64,000 nucleotides of DNA from Rhizophlyctis rosea (Eukaryota; Chytridiomycota; Chytridiomycetes; Rhizophlyctidales; Rhizophlyctidaceae), in the NCBI GenBank assembly GCA_027596075.1, contig JADGJC010000002.1, positions 248,001-312,000 on the forward strand. The letters run 5' to 3'. Positions 48,941 through 60,490 of the stretch are shown in pieces (the first letter of the stretch is position 1; every line of letters begins with the position of its first letter). The notes below the pieces were generated by a model, which saw nothing but the letters and a program-made list of their open reading frames with translations, was not told the DNA's origin and did not search any database. The position numbers were made by a program, and so were the translations under genes.

Positions 48941-51640
48941 ATGTTTCTCCTGTTTCCATGCGGTAGAAACCTCACGAGCCGGATTAGCCAAGCCGCTCAA
49001 CGACGAGCCTTTGCGTCTAACCCAAAGCACTCGTGGGGAATCTCACTACCGTCAAGCCCTCCTGGAATGACGCGCCCACCTCCTGCTCACCGTCGCAATG
49101 GCTCACACAGTGAACGGGCTCATTCTCATCCAAGATTGTCAACTCTCGGGATGGAGCTGCTGCGGAATAACCTTGAGGCCCTACTACCGTCTGTGAAAGA
49201 AGCCATCAATGAGGCGGATTTTATCGCTGTGGATACCGAACTGACAGGTCAGAAGCACGTCAAAGCTCTTGGCAGGCCTCCTTTGCTGACTTGAGGCATG
49301 ATAGGCTTGGGGACCGATCCCAAATGGCGCATTGCCCCTCAGGACGACCCACAAGACCGATACAGCAAAATGGTGGCATCGGCATCGACGTATGTGATCG
49401 TCCAGTTCGGTGTTTGCTGCTTCAAATGGGATCCCGAGAGGAAAAGCTACATTTCCAAGCCGTTCAATGCTTACATCTTCCCGCGGGCCGGTACGAGATT
49501 CTTCCAATTGGACCGGGATTTCGTTTCTCAAGCGTCTTCTCTACAATTCTTGAGTGAAAACGACTTTGATTTCAACAAATGGATCTCACAAGGTTGGCAA
49601 AACGCTTGCCTTGTATGTTTGGCAATGGGAACTCATCAAACCTTCCGTATTTCTGAAGGAATCTCCTATGTGAGTCGTGAGGAAGAGGAGAAGGTATTGG
49701 GGCGGATCGACAATGACAAGGGGAGGGAAGACATTGTAATCAATGCTGAGAACCGGGAATATGTTGACAATTTCATGTATGATGCAAACCACTCTTCCTT
49801 CCCTACCAACATGCTCATCATCGTGACCTTCCAGCAATTCAATTGGGGACTGGTTACAGAATTCCCACGAAAAAGTTCTGAGCGTACCCTCGCCCACGGC
49901 TTACCACAGACGTCTTGTCCACCAAGAGGTCAAGAAGCGGTGAGTACAACGGCAGCGCGCTGGTCTTCCGATTGCTTTTGAATTAATGCTTTCATTAGCT
50001 GGAACGGAAACCTTGGCACGGACGGGAAGCAAAGCGCCGTGCGAATTTCGAAACTTACCGACGAGGAGAAGAACTACCAAAACGTTGAAAGAGGTGCTAT
50101 GTTGAAGGTACGTCAAAGTGATTGCCGTCGGCTGGCCTTTTGTGTGACTGTTAACATTGCAGGCGGAACTGGCAAACTTGGTTGGGTTCAGAAAAGTCAT
50201 TGACGCAATCAGTGAGTCGAAGGCCATTGTGATTGGACACAATATGTATTTGGGTGAGTAAAGGTGTTTTGTGATATGCTTTCATAATTGACTGATTTCC
50301 TTTGCATTGCAGATGCTTGTCAAACGTTCCGCCAATTCAATCGAACGCTTCCGAGCCAAGTGCAGGATTTCAAAAAAGAATTTCATGAATTCTTCCCAAG
50401 GTTTGGACAAGAATGCTTAGTGCTGAGTGAATACGTCACGATTGACGAATTTTTGCTCCGATAGAATCCTTGATACGAAATATCTTGCAACATCAATCCC
50501 TCGGCTGGCGGTAAGAGGTCCTGATACACGTGGTTGGAACGGTAGATTCATTCCCCCATCAGGCTCTCATGGAAAATACGGCGTTGGAAACTGTCATGCA
50601 CCGGGTTCAGGAATACCCGTTTCAGGCGCCTTATATCGGTAAGTTGACCATCACTCTGAACTTTCGCACAGCCGGTTGATTGAAATTTTGGTCTTTAGAG
50701 ATGCACCCGGATTTTGGAACATATGATCCGGGGCAGGGCGCCTATCACGAAGCGGGCTTCGATGCGTATGCGACCGGAGTAGCATTCCTACGAATGGCTG
50801 CCTACGCCGAGGGCGTTCGAAACGACGAGCCATTGTCTTTGACAAGTCCAACGATTCAAAATGCAGTAAACAAGATCTTCCTGATGAAGAGCGACATCTC
50901 TCACCTTGACATTGTTGGAGATGAAGGTATGTGTCATTAAAAGCACGTGCCATCAAAATCATCGGATGGAATGTGGCAACTAAGCTTCAGCATTGCGCAT
51001 AGTGCTTCCTCCTCGGCTCGAGACTTTCCGCGTGTACGACTTTCCGGACAATGTCACTGCCAAGGAAATCAAGACCGAGTTTGCTGATACCGCTGGATCC
51101 GTTACCATCCAATGGATTGACAGCACCAGCTGCTTCATTACTTTGAATGATACTACCATGCTGGGGGACTTTGAAAAGTCGATCACGGAAGAAGGAAGGG
51201 CGAAGAACTTCCCCTACCAAGTGGAATCATACCAATCGTTCAGAGCTCGCAACGCAGAATCAGGTTGGTTATCTACGTGCCGGAGGGGTCTTCTGTTGAT
51301 TGTCGTCGTACTTTGTGGGTTTTGGTGGAGAAGGTGGGGAAGGGTTTGAAGACGAAACCCGCCATGGTGGGTAGCGCCAACACAAGTCTCAGTCGTCTGC
51401 GATAGGGTTGGGATTCAGATTTGCAGTCGAAATTATTGATGACTGAACATGGCTATCCCAACAGCATCACAACCTCCACAACCACGATCGTCATCGCCCG
51501 AACCAACGACCTTACAGCCGGCTTCAAGGAAACGGAAGGCATCTCCTCAACCTGAAGAAGTGGAAATGTCCGCGAGGAGTTTGAAAAAGCCGAAAAGTGG
51601 CGGAAACAGTCCTGCAAGTCCTGGGTGTGTTACCATGTGA
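48941..51640 (+). CDS. PARN: Poly(A)-specific ribonuclease PARN (DEDDh deadenylase)
   Basis: 3'-5' exonuclease that shortens poly(A) and trims small RNAs. Twelve exons: 48941-49247, 49305-49592, 49659-49776, 49835-49939, 49999-50107, 50163-50253, 50313-50400, 50465-50510, 50563-50638, 50699-50926, 50991-51263 and 51465-51640. DEDDh residues are visible: D and E in IAVDTELTG, D in IGHNMYLDA and H/D in YHEAGFDAYATG. R3H-like and RRM-like parts follow (YHRRLVHQEVKK; FRVYDFPDN to ITLND). The conserved start is Met71 (49151, MELLRNNLEALLPSV). The upstream ATG adds an Arg-rich, acid-poor leader with RRAFAS, mitochondria-like. The C-terminus has basic clusters and ends CVTM, a CaaX-like tetrapeptide. 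The last exon is the least certain. Confidence 0.93.
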
Positions 51641-51849
51641 CAGCCTCAAGCAGATGGAACGTTTGCTAATTCCCCTGCGCTACAAGCGTGAACTCTGCTG
51701 AAATCAACTAATCGTAAGACCTGAAAAGTCATTGGGACAAGCTCTTCGAATAGTGCTCAAGGCCACCAGCATCCCCTTTGTTGTATATAATATGTTTACA
51801 ATGTACTAGCATGCAGTAATATACACTTTGCACACCTAATTACCCTCCA

Positions 51850-52703
51850 TCATGTTGCAAGATCTTTCAGGATACCTGCCTCGGGGGACAGTTTCCTCAA
51901 GGTAATGGAAACTCTGCATGGAGCCCTACTTATTGTTTGCGACCCCCACACATCCTCGGTGCTGCATGGAATTCCGTGCTCCCAATCCCAACGCGCTGGT
52001 CCTGACAGGCTGACCACATCACCAGGTGACAGGAGAAATGGGATGGTGACATCATTATTCTCCTTTCCATTTCGCATATGGGCAGCGGGCCTGAACTCCA
52101 TGATGCAAGTGCCGGTGATGGAAGCGACTACGATGCCATCTTCGAAGCGGTTGACTAAGTCGACGTGATGGGCCAGACCTTGTCCCGGTGTGTAATAGTT
52201 GGCAATCATTTGGTCGAACACTGGGGAGCTATAGCAATAGCAAGATATCCATGATTTGTCTGATGGAGCTTCTCATTGCATGCAGTTGGAGCTTACCGGC
52301 TGCTAAGGTTGTCGGGCAGTAAGGAAGCTCCCAGGTCGGAGAGGGGTTGTAAGCAGGGAGGTAGTGTACCAAAACGCATGACTTGGTCACGGGCCTTGGA
52401 GGGGTCAAACCATTTTTCGTTGAAGATATGGGTGAGGAGGGATGTTTGGAGGTCAGGGGATAGCGCGCCGTAGGCTATTGAAAGACCGTCTATCTCCGGT
52501 ACAGTGGTTGCGGTGGTGGCTGGACAGGGTGTGTTTTTGAGATCATTTTCGTCGTCTTCCGAGTCTTCTCCAAACAGTTCCTCCATTTCTGATTTGGACA
52601 GGGACATTTGTTGTATCGGGATGACGAGGGATGAGAGAGAGGCAAGGAGGGGATCAAGTTCGAAAACGAACCTTTTCGTTGTGTGTGGATCCAGTTCGAA
52701 CAT
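51850..52703 (-). CDS. AlkB-family 2-oxoglutarate/Fe(II) dioxygenase
   Basis: Oxidative demethylase-type enzyme acting on nucleic acids, tRNA or protein in relatives. Two minus-strand exons: 52703-52297 and 52228-51850. The iron ligands are HxD in LAHHVDLVNRF and the distal His in WEHGIP; the oxoglutarate-binding arginines lie in RVSITLRKL. The YYTPGQGLAHHVD and SLSGPARWDWEHG elements match the AlkB core of about 200 residues. The N-terminal hundred residues are acidic and low complexity (EELFGEDSEDDEND). Met33 (MSLSKSEMEEL) is a plausible alternative start. It looks closer to the ALKBH8/ALKBH4-like eukaryotic forms than to bacterial AlkB, but there is no RRM or methyltransferase domain. Substrate unknown. 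Confidence 0.88.
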
Positions 52704-53295
52704 TCGGACATGACTGTGGTGGGCTGAGCCATGCTCCGTGGTCCGCCCGGACCAGTGTCTTACCGACGGTTCCAGATCCTCGTCACCAAAGTGTAATCAA
52801 GTGGTATGACTGAGCCTGGGTCTCAGGTTCACTACGCCATGCATGCAAAACGCATCATAGCAGGGTTGCACAGTGTGACAGTGAGAACATGTGTGCCACA
52901 CCGCCTCAAGGTGGACGGGAGATTGGGAGTGAAGGTGCGTTTGGTCGGATGTCAACTTGGATCATTCCAACTTCCGTCATCCCATCTCTCTCCTACCGCA
53001 CACATAGCTGTCAAGGCAGGGGGGCCATGATGAACGTCACCTTCATACAACTGCCATATCACCACCCATATCTTTAGTCGTCTTGGTTGCTTCTCCAGTT
53101 CCTCGTCACTACATATCCGACTATTACATACAAAGTTACAAACATACCTATCAGTGCAACTGTTTCACCTGGGAAACCCTATTCCGCAGTCAAGTCAGAA
53201 AGCCTATTTCATCAAACATATTCTTTGAGACCTCTTTGAGACCTTCACAATACCTTCTTACCCAACTCACACCACCTGACCTACATCGCAAAAAC
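52704..53295. other. Divergent intergenic region, AlkB-like / sterol transporter
   Basis: 592 bp between divergent starts. It has a long pyrimidine-rich leader before the sterol-transporter ATG. No other element stands out. Confidence 0.45.
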
Positions 53296-56200
53296 ATGCT
53301 TGGTCGCGGTCGCGCAGATTCAACTACCCCAAGTCCGGTAAGGCTGCCTTTGTTTACAAATAATCGGTGGCATAATTGTTTACCTCTTCTCCCTACCTTA
53401 CCCACATTATCCCCAAGACCTCGGCCTCTTCACTGAATACATCATCCGATACGACTGCTTCCAATGAACCTGTAACGCGCAAACCATCTATAACCCGAAA
53501 ACTGTTCGGTGGGGAAAAAGAGAAGTATCCTGCTCCGGAAGTCGGTGAACCTGAACTACCCCCCGTGATACCGCGACCGCCAAAACCTGACGCCCCGAGA
53601 ATCGAGATAAGACCTCCATCGTGGCATGACCTGAGACCTCCTTCATGGCATGAAAATGGTCCAGAACCTTACCCCTTCCTCGATGAAATTCGGGCTACCC
53701 GACAAGGTCGCACTGAACAAACTTCAGAATCACCACGAGCACGACCAATTCGCGGACGCTCAGGCACATTCAAAGTAGACTCTATGTATCTAGATTCGGT
53801 AGACGAAGTACATGAAGGGCAGTCGATCAAGACGGACGAGGCGACACTTGCGCAACCGGCGTCGGCCTCTGAGGGGGATGATCACAGTATTGAAAGTAGT
53901 GATGTGGATTTCGTTACGCAAGCGCCGTTTGCGAGTGACCGGGATAATGAAGAATTCCATCGACTGTTCCCCATTGTGCCTGATGAGGAACGGCTCATTG
54001 ATGGTGAGGAGCATCTTCACCTTTTGTGCCACTGAGTATATTGGCTTTGAGGAGGAGACTAACATCATGTCAAATCAGACTATGTATGCGCCTTGAGCAG
54101 TGCTGGAGTTTTGATTCAAGGTCGAATGTGGATTTCTCAGAACCACGTCGGGTTCAAAGGCTGGACCTCAACGGTATGCATTCTAATAGTTCCAATAATC
54201 TAGATGTATCCCACTCTGAACACAATCTAGGCATATGTCTGCAAACATTACGCTGAGATCAAAAGTATTGAGAAACGGAATGTTGCTTTGGTCATTCCCA
54301 ATGCGATCGAGCTCATCACGCCGGAACGGACGGTTAGTACAGGCTCACACCTTTCTGCGATCTATGTTACTCACCCGTCAATCTGCAGTACTTCCTGGCA
54401 AGTTTCCTGCAGCGAGATGTAGCTTTCGATATGCTAACCAAACTGTGGGAGCATCATAATCCGGTAAGTCAACCACATCGATTCCCATGCAAAGTATTGG
54501 TCCTCATTTGCGGACAGACTTTGGCAGCGCTACGAAGAGCACAGGATGGCGCAGACAATGCCAATTCCACGAAAGATGCAGATTCATCGACCATCGTGTC
54601 TGAAGACGACCAACAACCTGCTAGACGCGGACTGTTCAGCCGGCTAACCCGCAAAAGTCCACGTCTGGGACCAGCAGACGGCAACGTCTCCGACAACGAC
54701 GGTGACCGGAAATCCGATGAGCGTCTGCGCCCATTGAATCTCGGCCCAGGCCTCTTCACTCGCCGCTCACGGGAAACATTGAAAGTAGAATCGGACGGCC
54801 ATGACACATCTTCTATCGAGTCAACCCAATCTGCTCCAGAGCAGGCAGCAACACTCCCGCGGGCCTCATCGCGACAAAGTTTTCACGACCATAATGATGG
54901 CGGGCATCACCACAGGGAAGCACCGGCCCGTCGCTCCAGTTTGCCGCCGGAGCGGACGGTGAGGGAATGCGATTGTATGGATAAGCATAGTAAGATGATT
55001 ACGGTTATGGATAAGACATATGCGATCGATATTGCGGATTTGTGGAAGTTGTGGTTTGGTGTGCAGAATGGGGGCGAAGGGTGGTTCCCGCGGTTCCTTT
55101 GTGAAGAGAGGAACTTGAAAGGTGAGTTCTTTCACCTCTGATTCCGTATTGATGGCTCGATGCTCATAGTTGCCATGATAGATCTTCAGATCGGTACTTG
55201 GGTTGCAGCCGGCGTAGAGTCTGTTTTGACACCTATTGCGTCTATCGCTGGTGGGGATCAGTACGCACCGGCCTTCTCAGAAGTGAAAGCGGGACATCAT
55301 CGGAAAATCGAGTACATCATGCCACTCAACGCGTCGCTTGGTAAGATAAGGGTTGGCCAGCAATCAAATAGTTGGCGGACGACTCACACCACACTGGCTT
55401 CCAGGTCCAAAACAAACAAAATGCCTCAACCGTGATGAGATTTTGAACAAGTCGGACAGGTAGGATGGGTGTAAATCATCGGTTATCGAGTTGTATGATA
55501 CTAAAGAGCAAACATTAGCTTCATTTGCATTCAAGGCTCCAGCATTACTCCCGACGTGCCTTCGGGAGGTGCTTTCACAACGGTCAATCGAATATGTCTT
55601 CAACACGCGGGCACTCGCCAAACGCGGGTCATCGTCTCTGGCGAAGTCTCATGGTCAAAATCATCATGGCTGAAAGGTATACCGTTGCAAAATATTGGTA
55701 AATCATCTGAATGTTGCATTACTAAACTCAACCATATGCATGCAGCTGCAATCGATAAGGGAGTCATCGAAGGCATGCGGGCCCACAATCAGGAGCTGGA
55801 TCGATCCCTCGCGGCCGAAGTACAAAGGAATCAAAAAGATGAAAAGGATGAAGGAGTAAAGGATAACGTCCCGGCATCAGTAATTCGGCCGCCTACACCA
55901 AAATCAGCCGCAGAAGCAGCAGAACCAGCACAACTCCCCACACAAACTTCCGAACCTCCTCCGAAACCACCACGAAAGAGCCTGGTCCCAAGCAGCACCA
56001 CCCTCTCCAACGCTTCTGCCTCTCCTGCCGCACAATTTGGTGCAGTACCCATCACCCCCAGCCTACCACTATTCAGCAACTCAAAAGACCTCCCGCTCCT
56101 CATGGGGACAGTCTTGGCGGTTTTCTTCATGCTATTCCTTACTATGCAAACCTTGGTCCTGTGGAAGCTGGCGGGGGTCGTCGAACGCATGGAATCCAAA

Positions 56201-56380
56201 ATAGCAAAAGCTGAAAGTGTTCCGCTATGTGTTGTGCCTCCTCTACCTGCCGCTCACATCGCGAAATGGGAGGATGTGCCACCCGTCGCTGTGGTGGAGA
56301 ATGCGGAACAGAGGGTGGAGCAGGTGCAGAGTTCTGTGTCGGTCGTGTCGGGCGGCGAGGGAGAGCAGACTGAGCTTTGA
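53296..56380 (+). CDS. GRAM and VASt domain membrane protein (LAM/GRAMD1-type sterol transporter)
   Basis: ER-anchored contact-site protein that moves sterols between membranes (family knowledge). Ten exons: 53296-53337, 53418-54003, 54079-54173, 54231-54332, 54389-54463, 54518-55121, 55182-55340, 55405-55459, 55543-55676 and 55746-56380. Order: disordered N-terminus with a repeated RPPSWH motif; GRAM domain from NEEFHRLFPIVPDEE through RMWISQNHVGFKGW to YFLASFLQRDVAFDML; Ser/Arg-rich linker; VASt domain with DLWKLWFG, KIEYIMPLNASLGPK, TPDVPSGGAF and VSGEVSWSKSSWLK; then a single membrane span LLMGTVLAVFFMLFLTMQTL near the C-terminus. The acceptor at 55542 is needed to keep the VASt strand in frame. 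Matches Lam1-6/Ysp proteins in architecture. Confidence 0.93.
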
Positions 56381-56717
56381 ATAGCGCTTTTGAAGGCAGA
56401 ATGCTAGACAGTGCTTTGTAGGTCAAGTTTTTGGGCGTGTGAATGCCTGGCATATAGCAGATTTGTATATAGTTTTTTTCCTGTATCATAGTCAGATTTC
56501 GCTAGCGAGAAAAGGGGCAAATGTATCATCCGACTTCATCTTTTCAGAGCACCCGATTTCCGCAAATGTGGTGGTTGGCGAATATGTGACGATTTTGCGT
56601 GTGATTTGCAAAATGAAACGTACTGATGAGAAGGAGAATCTGGTACTTCAAAAAAAATATCTATTACTACAAAAAAATAATACAAAAATATTAACAAACT
56701 TACTCGGGGGCCTCCTG
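56381..56717. other. Convergent 3' region, sterol transporter / kinase
   Basis: A 337-bp spacer, very A-rich at 56650-56700. It contains both 3' untranslated regions and no other visible feature. Confidence 0.55.
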
Positions 56718-59700
56718 TTAAGGCCCCTGGATCACTTCCTGCACATCATCCACCTCTAACCCATCATCATTAAAATCATCGCTCTTTCCATACGCAGTAT
56801 TCCAATTCCTTATCCGTTCCATCTCCGCTTCCGCCCCACATATATCCCCATCATCATCATCGCTAGAAGATACAATAATCTCCCGCATCCTGCTTGGTAA
56901 TACTCCCGGTGATAAGTCCCTTCCCCACAGTGCAGCCTCTTTTGGAGGTACACTCCCTTCGCCCCTCTCCGTCCATGCCGTATGAGGAGCGGCTGGTGGT
57001 CGGTCCCACCGGTACCATTGGTTATCTTGCCGCCCCCCCGACCGAGGAGAAGGAGTTGTGGGTGAGCTAATCTCACCTGTCGCTGCCGGCGGTACTGCTG
57101 CTGCTCGGGTGGGACTGCCAGACGCGTTAGAGGAAGGTACCCTTCTTATCCCAAACTTCAACCCCGGTGGTGACAACGACCTCGACGCAATACTGTTCCC
57201 AGTCTGCGGCGACCCATATGACACTGGTGTGGCCGCCGCACTCCCTCCAGGCCCCACGTTGAAATAATCCGGTTCTTCACTCCCCTGTATCCCCGCCCCG
57301 TCCCCAGATTCTGTAGCTTCCCGCTCTGGTCCCGCTCCATCTGCCCGCTCAGGTCTCCGTCGCGCTCTGTCAGCACGATACTTTCGCGGCGTACCACTCT
57401 TTACCATCGTCTGGACATCCTCCACACCTGCACATGTTGTTCAATATGATATGCTACATCGCTGTCTCGATTGAACGACCTACCCGTCACACTTGGCAAA
57501 CTCCTCGTTCTTCTCCTGAAGGACAATCCGGCAGCCAAGTGCTGGAATGAACTTGAGATCTTCCTAATACGATCTCTAATGCGACCCTGATTTCAACTAA
57601 TTCAGGTTCCGGCTCACTTGCAAAGCGCATAGGTCCACTATACGCACCACTATTGTTACCGCCCCCCGCATTTCTTCTTCCGTCACATCTAAAGGATCGC
57701 CATATTGAACATCTGGGTCGGTCTGCATCAACCATTCATCTCTTTCCTCCGTCGTCATGTCAGCTGTAGTCCATGGGTGCAACTGGAGAAAAACAGATTA
57801 GGCGTGAGACCGTAAGGTGACCGATAAACCTGATATGTCAATATCAATATCGCTACCATATACCTTGATCTCCTCCAAAGTAATACGTTTCGTTGGGTCC
57901 TTCTCCATAATTCGTACAAACAAGTCTCGCAACTGATCATCAATGGGAACATCCGCAGGAAATTCTAACCTGCAACAGAAACTCACATCACTCATTGGCT
58001 CAGAGTTTGCTGTCTCACAAACACTGTCCACAACTTACGGATTCTTGCTAATAACATTGAACAGCTCAAACTCTGTTTCCGCAATGAAGGGCACCCGCCC
58101 AAAGACAAAACAATACAGCGTAACTCCCATAGCCCACACATCGATAGCCTTTCCAATCGGGGGCAACGACTTGGAATGCACTAGTGACCTCCTTCGTGGC
58201 GATGGACTTGTAGGCGGTGACCTTCCCTTCCCCACCTCCGTCGGCGATTTCACCTCCTGGTTTTCGGGAGCGGTATCCGGAGGCAGCACTTTATCCGCCG
58301 GCGGTGATTCGATGGGACTAACCACCTGCTCTTCAATAGAATACGCCTGCGCCTGAGCATTCCGCGCTTCTTCCAGCAATTTATCCGATATCCGTCTTCT
58401 CGGCGATCGGGTCCCCCCTTCAACTTTATCCAATGAATGCGACGACGGGTTGCCGGAGTACATGCCGGGAACGGACGACCCTTCCGATACGAATGACGAT
58501 TGATTGCTGACAAGACCTCCCGCACTCACGTCGCTAGTAGAACGCGCATCCGGTAAGCTGGAAGGTGTTCCCGTTGATGCATTTGTGCCGAAAGGGTTGA
58601 AAGGAAGGAACATGGACGGATCGTCGTCCGTTACGCCACATAGTTCGGGTGCAAAGAATGCTGGAGAACCTGCCGTTTTTGCGAGCTCAATCTCGTTCGC
58701 CTCCTCTCCCAAATCACTCTCATTAGTTGAGGAACTGCTCGCCGACTGCTGCCGTTTCCGCCTATTTCCCACGAAGACGCTAACCCCAAAATCCGATATC
58801 TTCACCCTTCGTTCCGCTGTCCACAATAAATTTGCCGGTTTGATGTCGCGATGCAGTATACCCTGGTGGTGTACTGAAATCGATTTAATTGTTATTGTCA
58901 TCAATGCATGGCCATCGGAAAAACTCAAATAACCATACTCACAGTACTGCACTCCGCAGACAACATCCCGGAAAACGCGATGTGTCTCTTCTATGGATAA
59001 AGTCGGTCTACGTGGTTCCGAATAATCATGCCAACGGATATCGCCGCCCGCCAAATATTCCAAAACTGAATCGAGTATGAAATTTGGATTCCCACACACC
59101 CAAAACAAGCTTGGATCATGATCGGCAACATACCAAGATATATTTTCTCCGACTGTGGATCATCTATAACTTCTTTTAGTCGGACAACGTGCGGGTGGTC
59201 GCACTTCTTCAAAATAGCAATTTCGCGTTTAATCTTTTCAAGGTGTGGGTTTGGGAGCTGGACAGGAAGACCCTTAGCTCGAGCTTCCTCCGCCGCTGCC
59301 AACCGCTGGGACAAAGCCAACCGTCCGGTGAAACGCCGACGCGCATGCTTATCGACAACCTTAATAGCCTGATGCCGGGAATTACAAATATCAGGACTGC
59401 TAGCTTCGGGATGCTTCAAAGGCGCATACGTGAAATGGACATACCCAGTGCTCCCCAGTCTCAATGTCAACAGCAAGCTTCACCTTCCCATGGCATCCAC
59501 GGCCAAGCTCTCTGATCACCATATACTGATTGATCATTTTATTTCCCGTTTGCGGATCATAATCTCTGACAAGAGCACTAGTCTCCTTCACCGCTTCCCC
59601 CTGATATCCGGATGGCCTGCGGTTTAAGATCCCGCCTGGAGTAAGACTGCCCCGTGCGTTATGAGATGTCGTAATGCTGTTGTTGGAAAGATCTGGTGTG

Positions 59701-60490
59701 GAGCGGTTCTGTGTGGGATGGAGCCTGAAGCGGTGGCCCTTTTTCAAAGGTGTGGCGGGTGTGCTCGAAGCATTTGAAGCACGTGAACTACCGGGCGAGA
59801 CGGATGGCGGGCTTACTGGTAGGCTTTCGATTACATCTGGGCCTGACATTGAATCTATCAACATACCGTGACGCATTCACCTTTGACGCACGATGACATA
59901 CCAGAAGGAACTTTCTCTTTCGGCATACGTATTCGCGACAGCTTTAAACGTAATCCCTGATGTTTGATCGCTGACGGACTTGGAGAGCGTCCCTCATCCG
60001 ACCGGTTAAGGAAAGATTCATCGAGCGAGTGACGATTATCAGTGCCGCTGGGAGAATCAACCTCACCAAGGGATTTAGGTGTGACCAACTCCGCAACCTC
60101 ACCAAGCATCGTGACTAAGGGTGCGTTTGGAGAGGCCCGCACTTCCACCTCGGTATCAATGTGGTTGCTGTTCTGCTGCTCGCTCTGCACGAGGTTTGTG
60201 GCGGGTTTGTCCATCGACTTCACTTGCCGTTGCGGTGCTCGCAAATCACTATTTACCGCACTGACACCACCCTGCCCCTCCGCTCCAACGGCCTCAGCAC
60301 TTCTCGACAGCTCTTCCCACTCTTGCACAGCGACCGTCGGTAAAGGAGTCACGATCCGTTGCGGTGTTGATTTTGCATATATGATGGAGGATGTGGAGCC
60401 TCTTTTGGCTTCGGGCGGCCTAGGTACCGCACTATTATTTGGCTGGTCCACAAGACTGGTGGTGATGTTTGGTCCTGCGGTGGTGTTCAT
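56718..60490 (-). CDS. CaMKK/Sak1/Ssp1-like protein kinase
   Basis: Upstream kinase type that phosphorylates Snf1/AMPK in fungi. Nine minus-strand exons: 60490-59902, 59854-59445, 59368-59134, 59065-58943, 58873-58039, 57969-57864, 57782-57660 (or to 57618), 57586-57484 and 57427-56718. A disordered N-terminus of about 260 residues precedes the kinase: glycine loop ELGRGCHGKVKLA, Lys in AIKVVDKHARRRF, an RP-type insert (about 20 residues) as in CaMKKs, catalytic loop HRDIKPANLLW, DFGVS, activation segment AKTAGSPAFFAPELC and DVWAMGVTLYCFVFG. About 145 residues are inserted between the APE and DVWAMG motifs. The domain closes with HPWTT and a VTEEEM tail like CaMKK2. A long acidic disordered C-terminus follows. 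Confidence 0.92.

Noticed and set aside
49823..49859. A 37-nt intron in PARN
   Set aside because: Using GTATGA at 49777 and the acceptor at 49834 gives a 58-nt intron and a protein segment (NSIGDWLQNSHEK) that fits the PARN helix much better.
57587..57617. A 31-nt intron in the kinase gene (GTGAGC to CAG)
   Set aside because: A stronger donor GTAACA at 57659 with the same acceptor gives a 73-nt intron in the same phase, which is the usual size here. The short one remains only an alternative.
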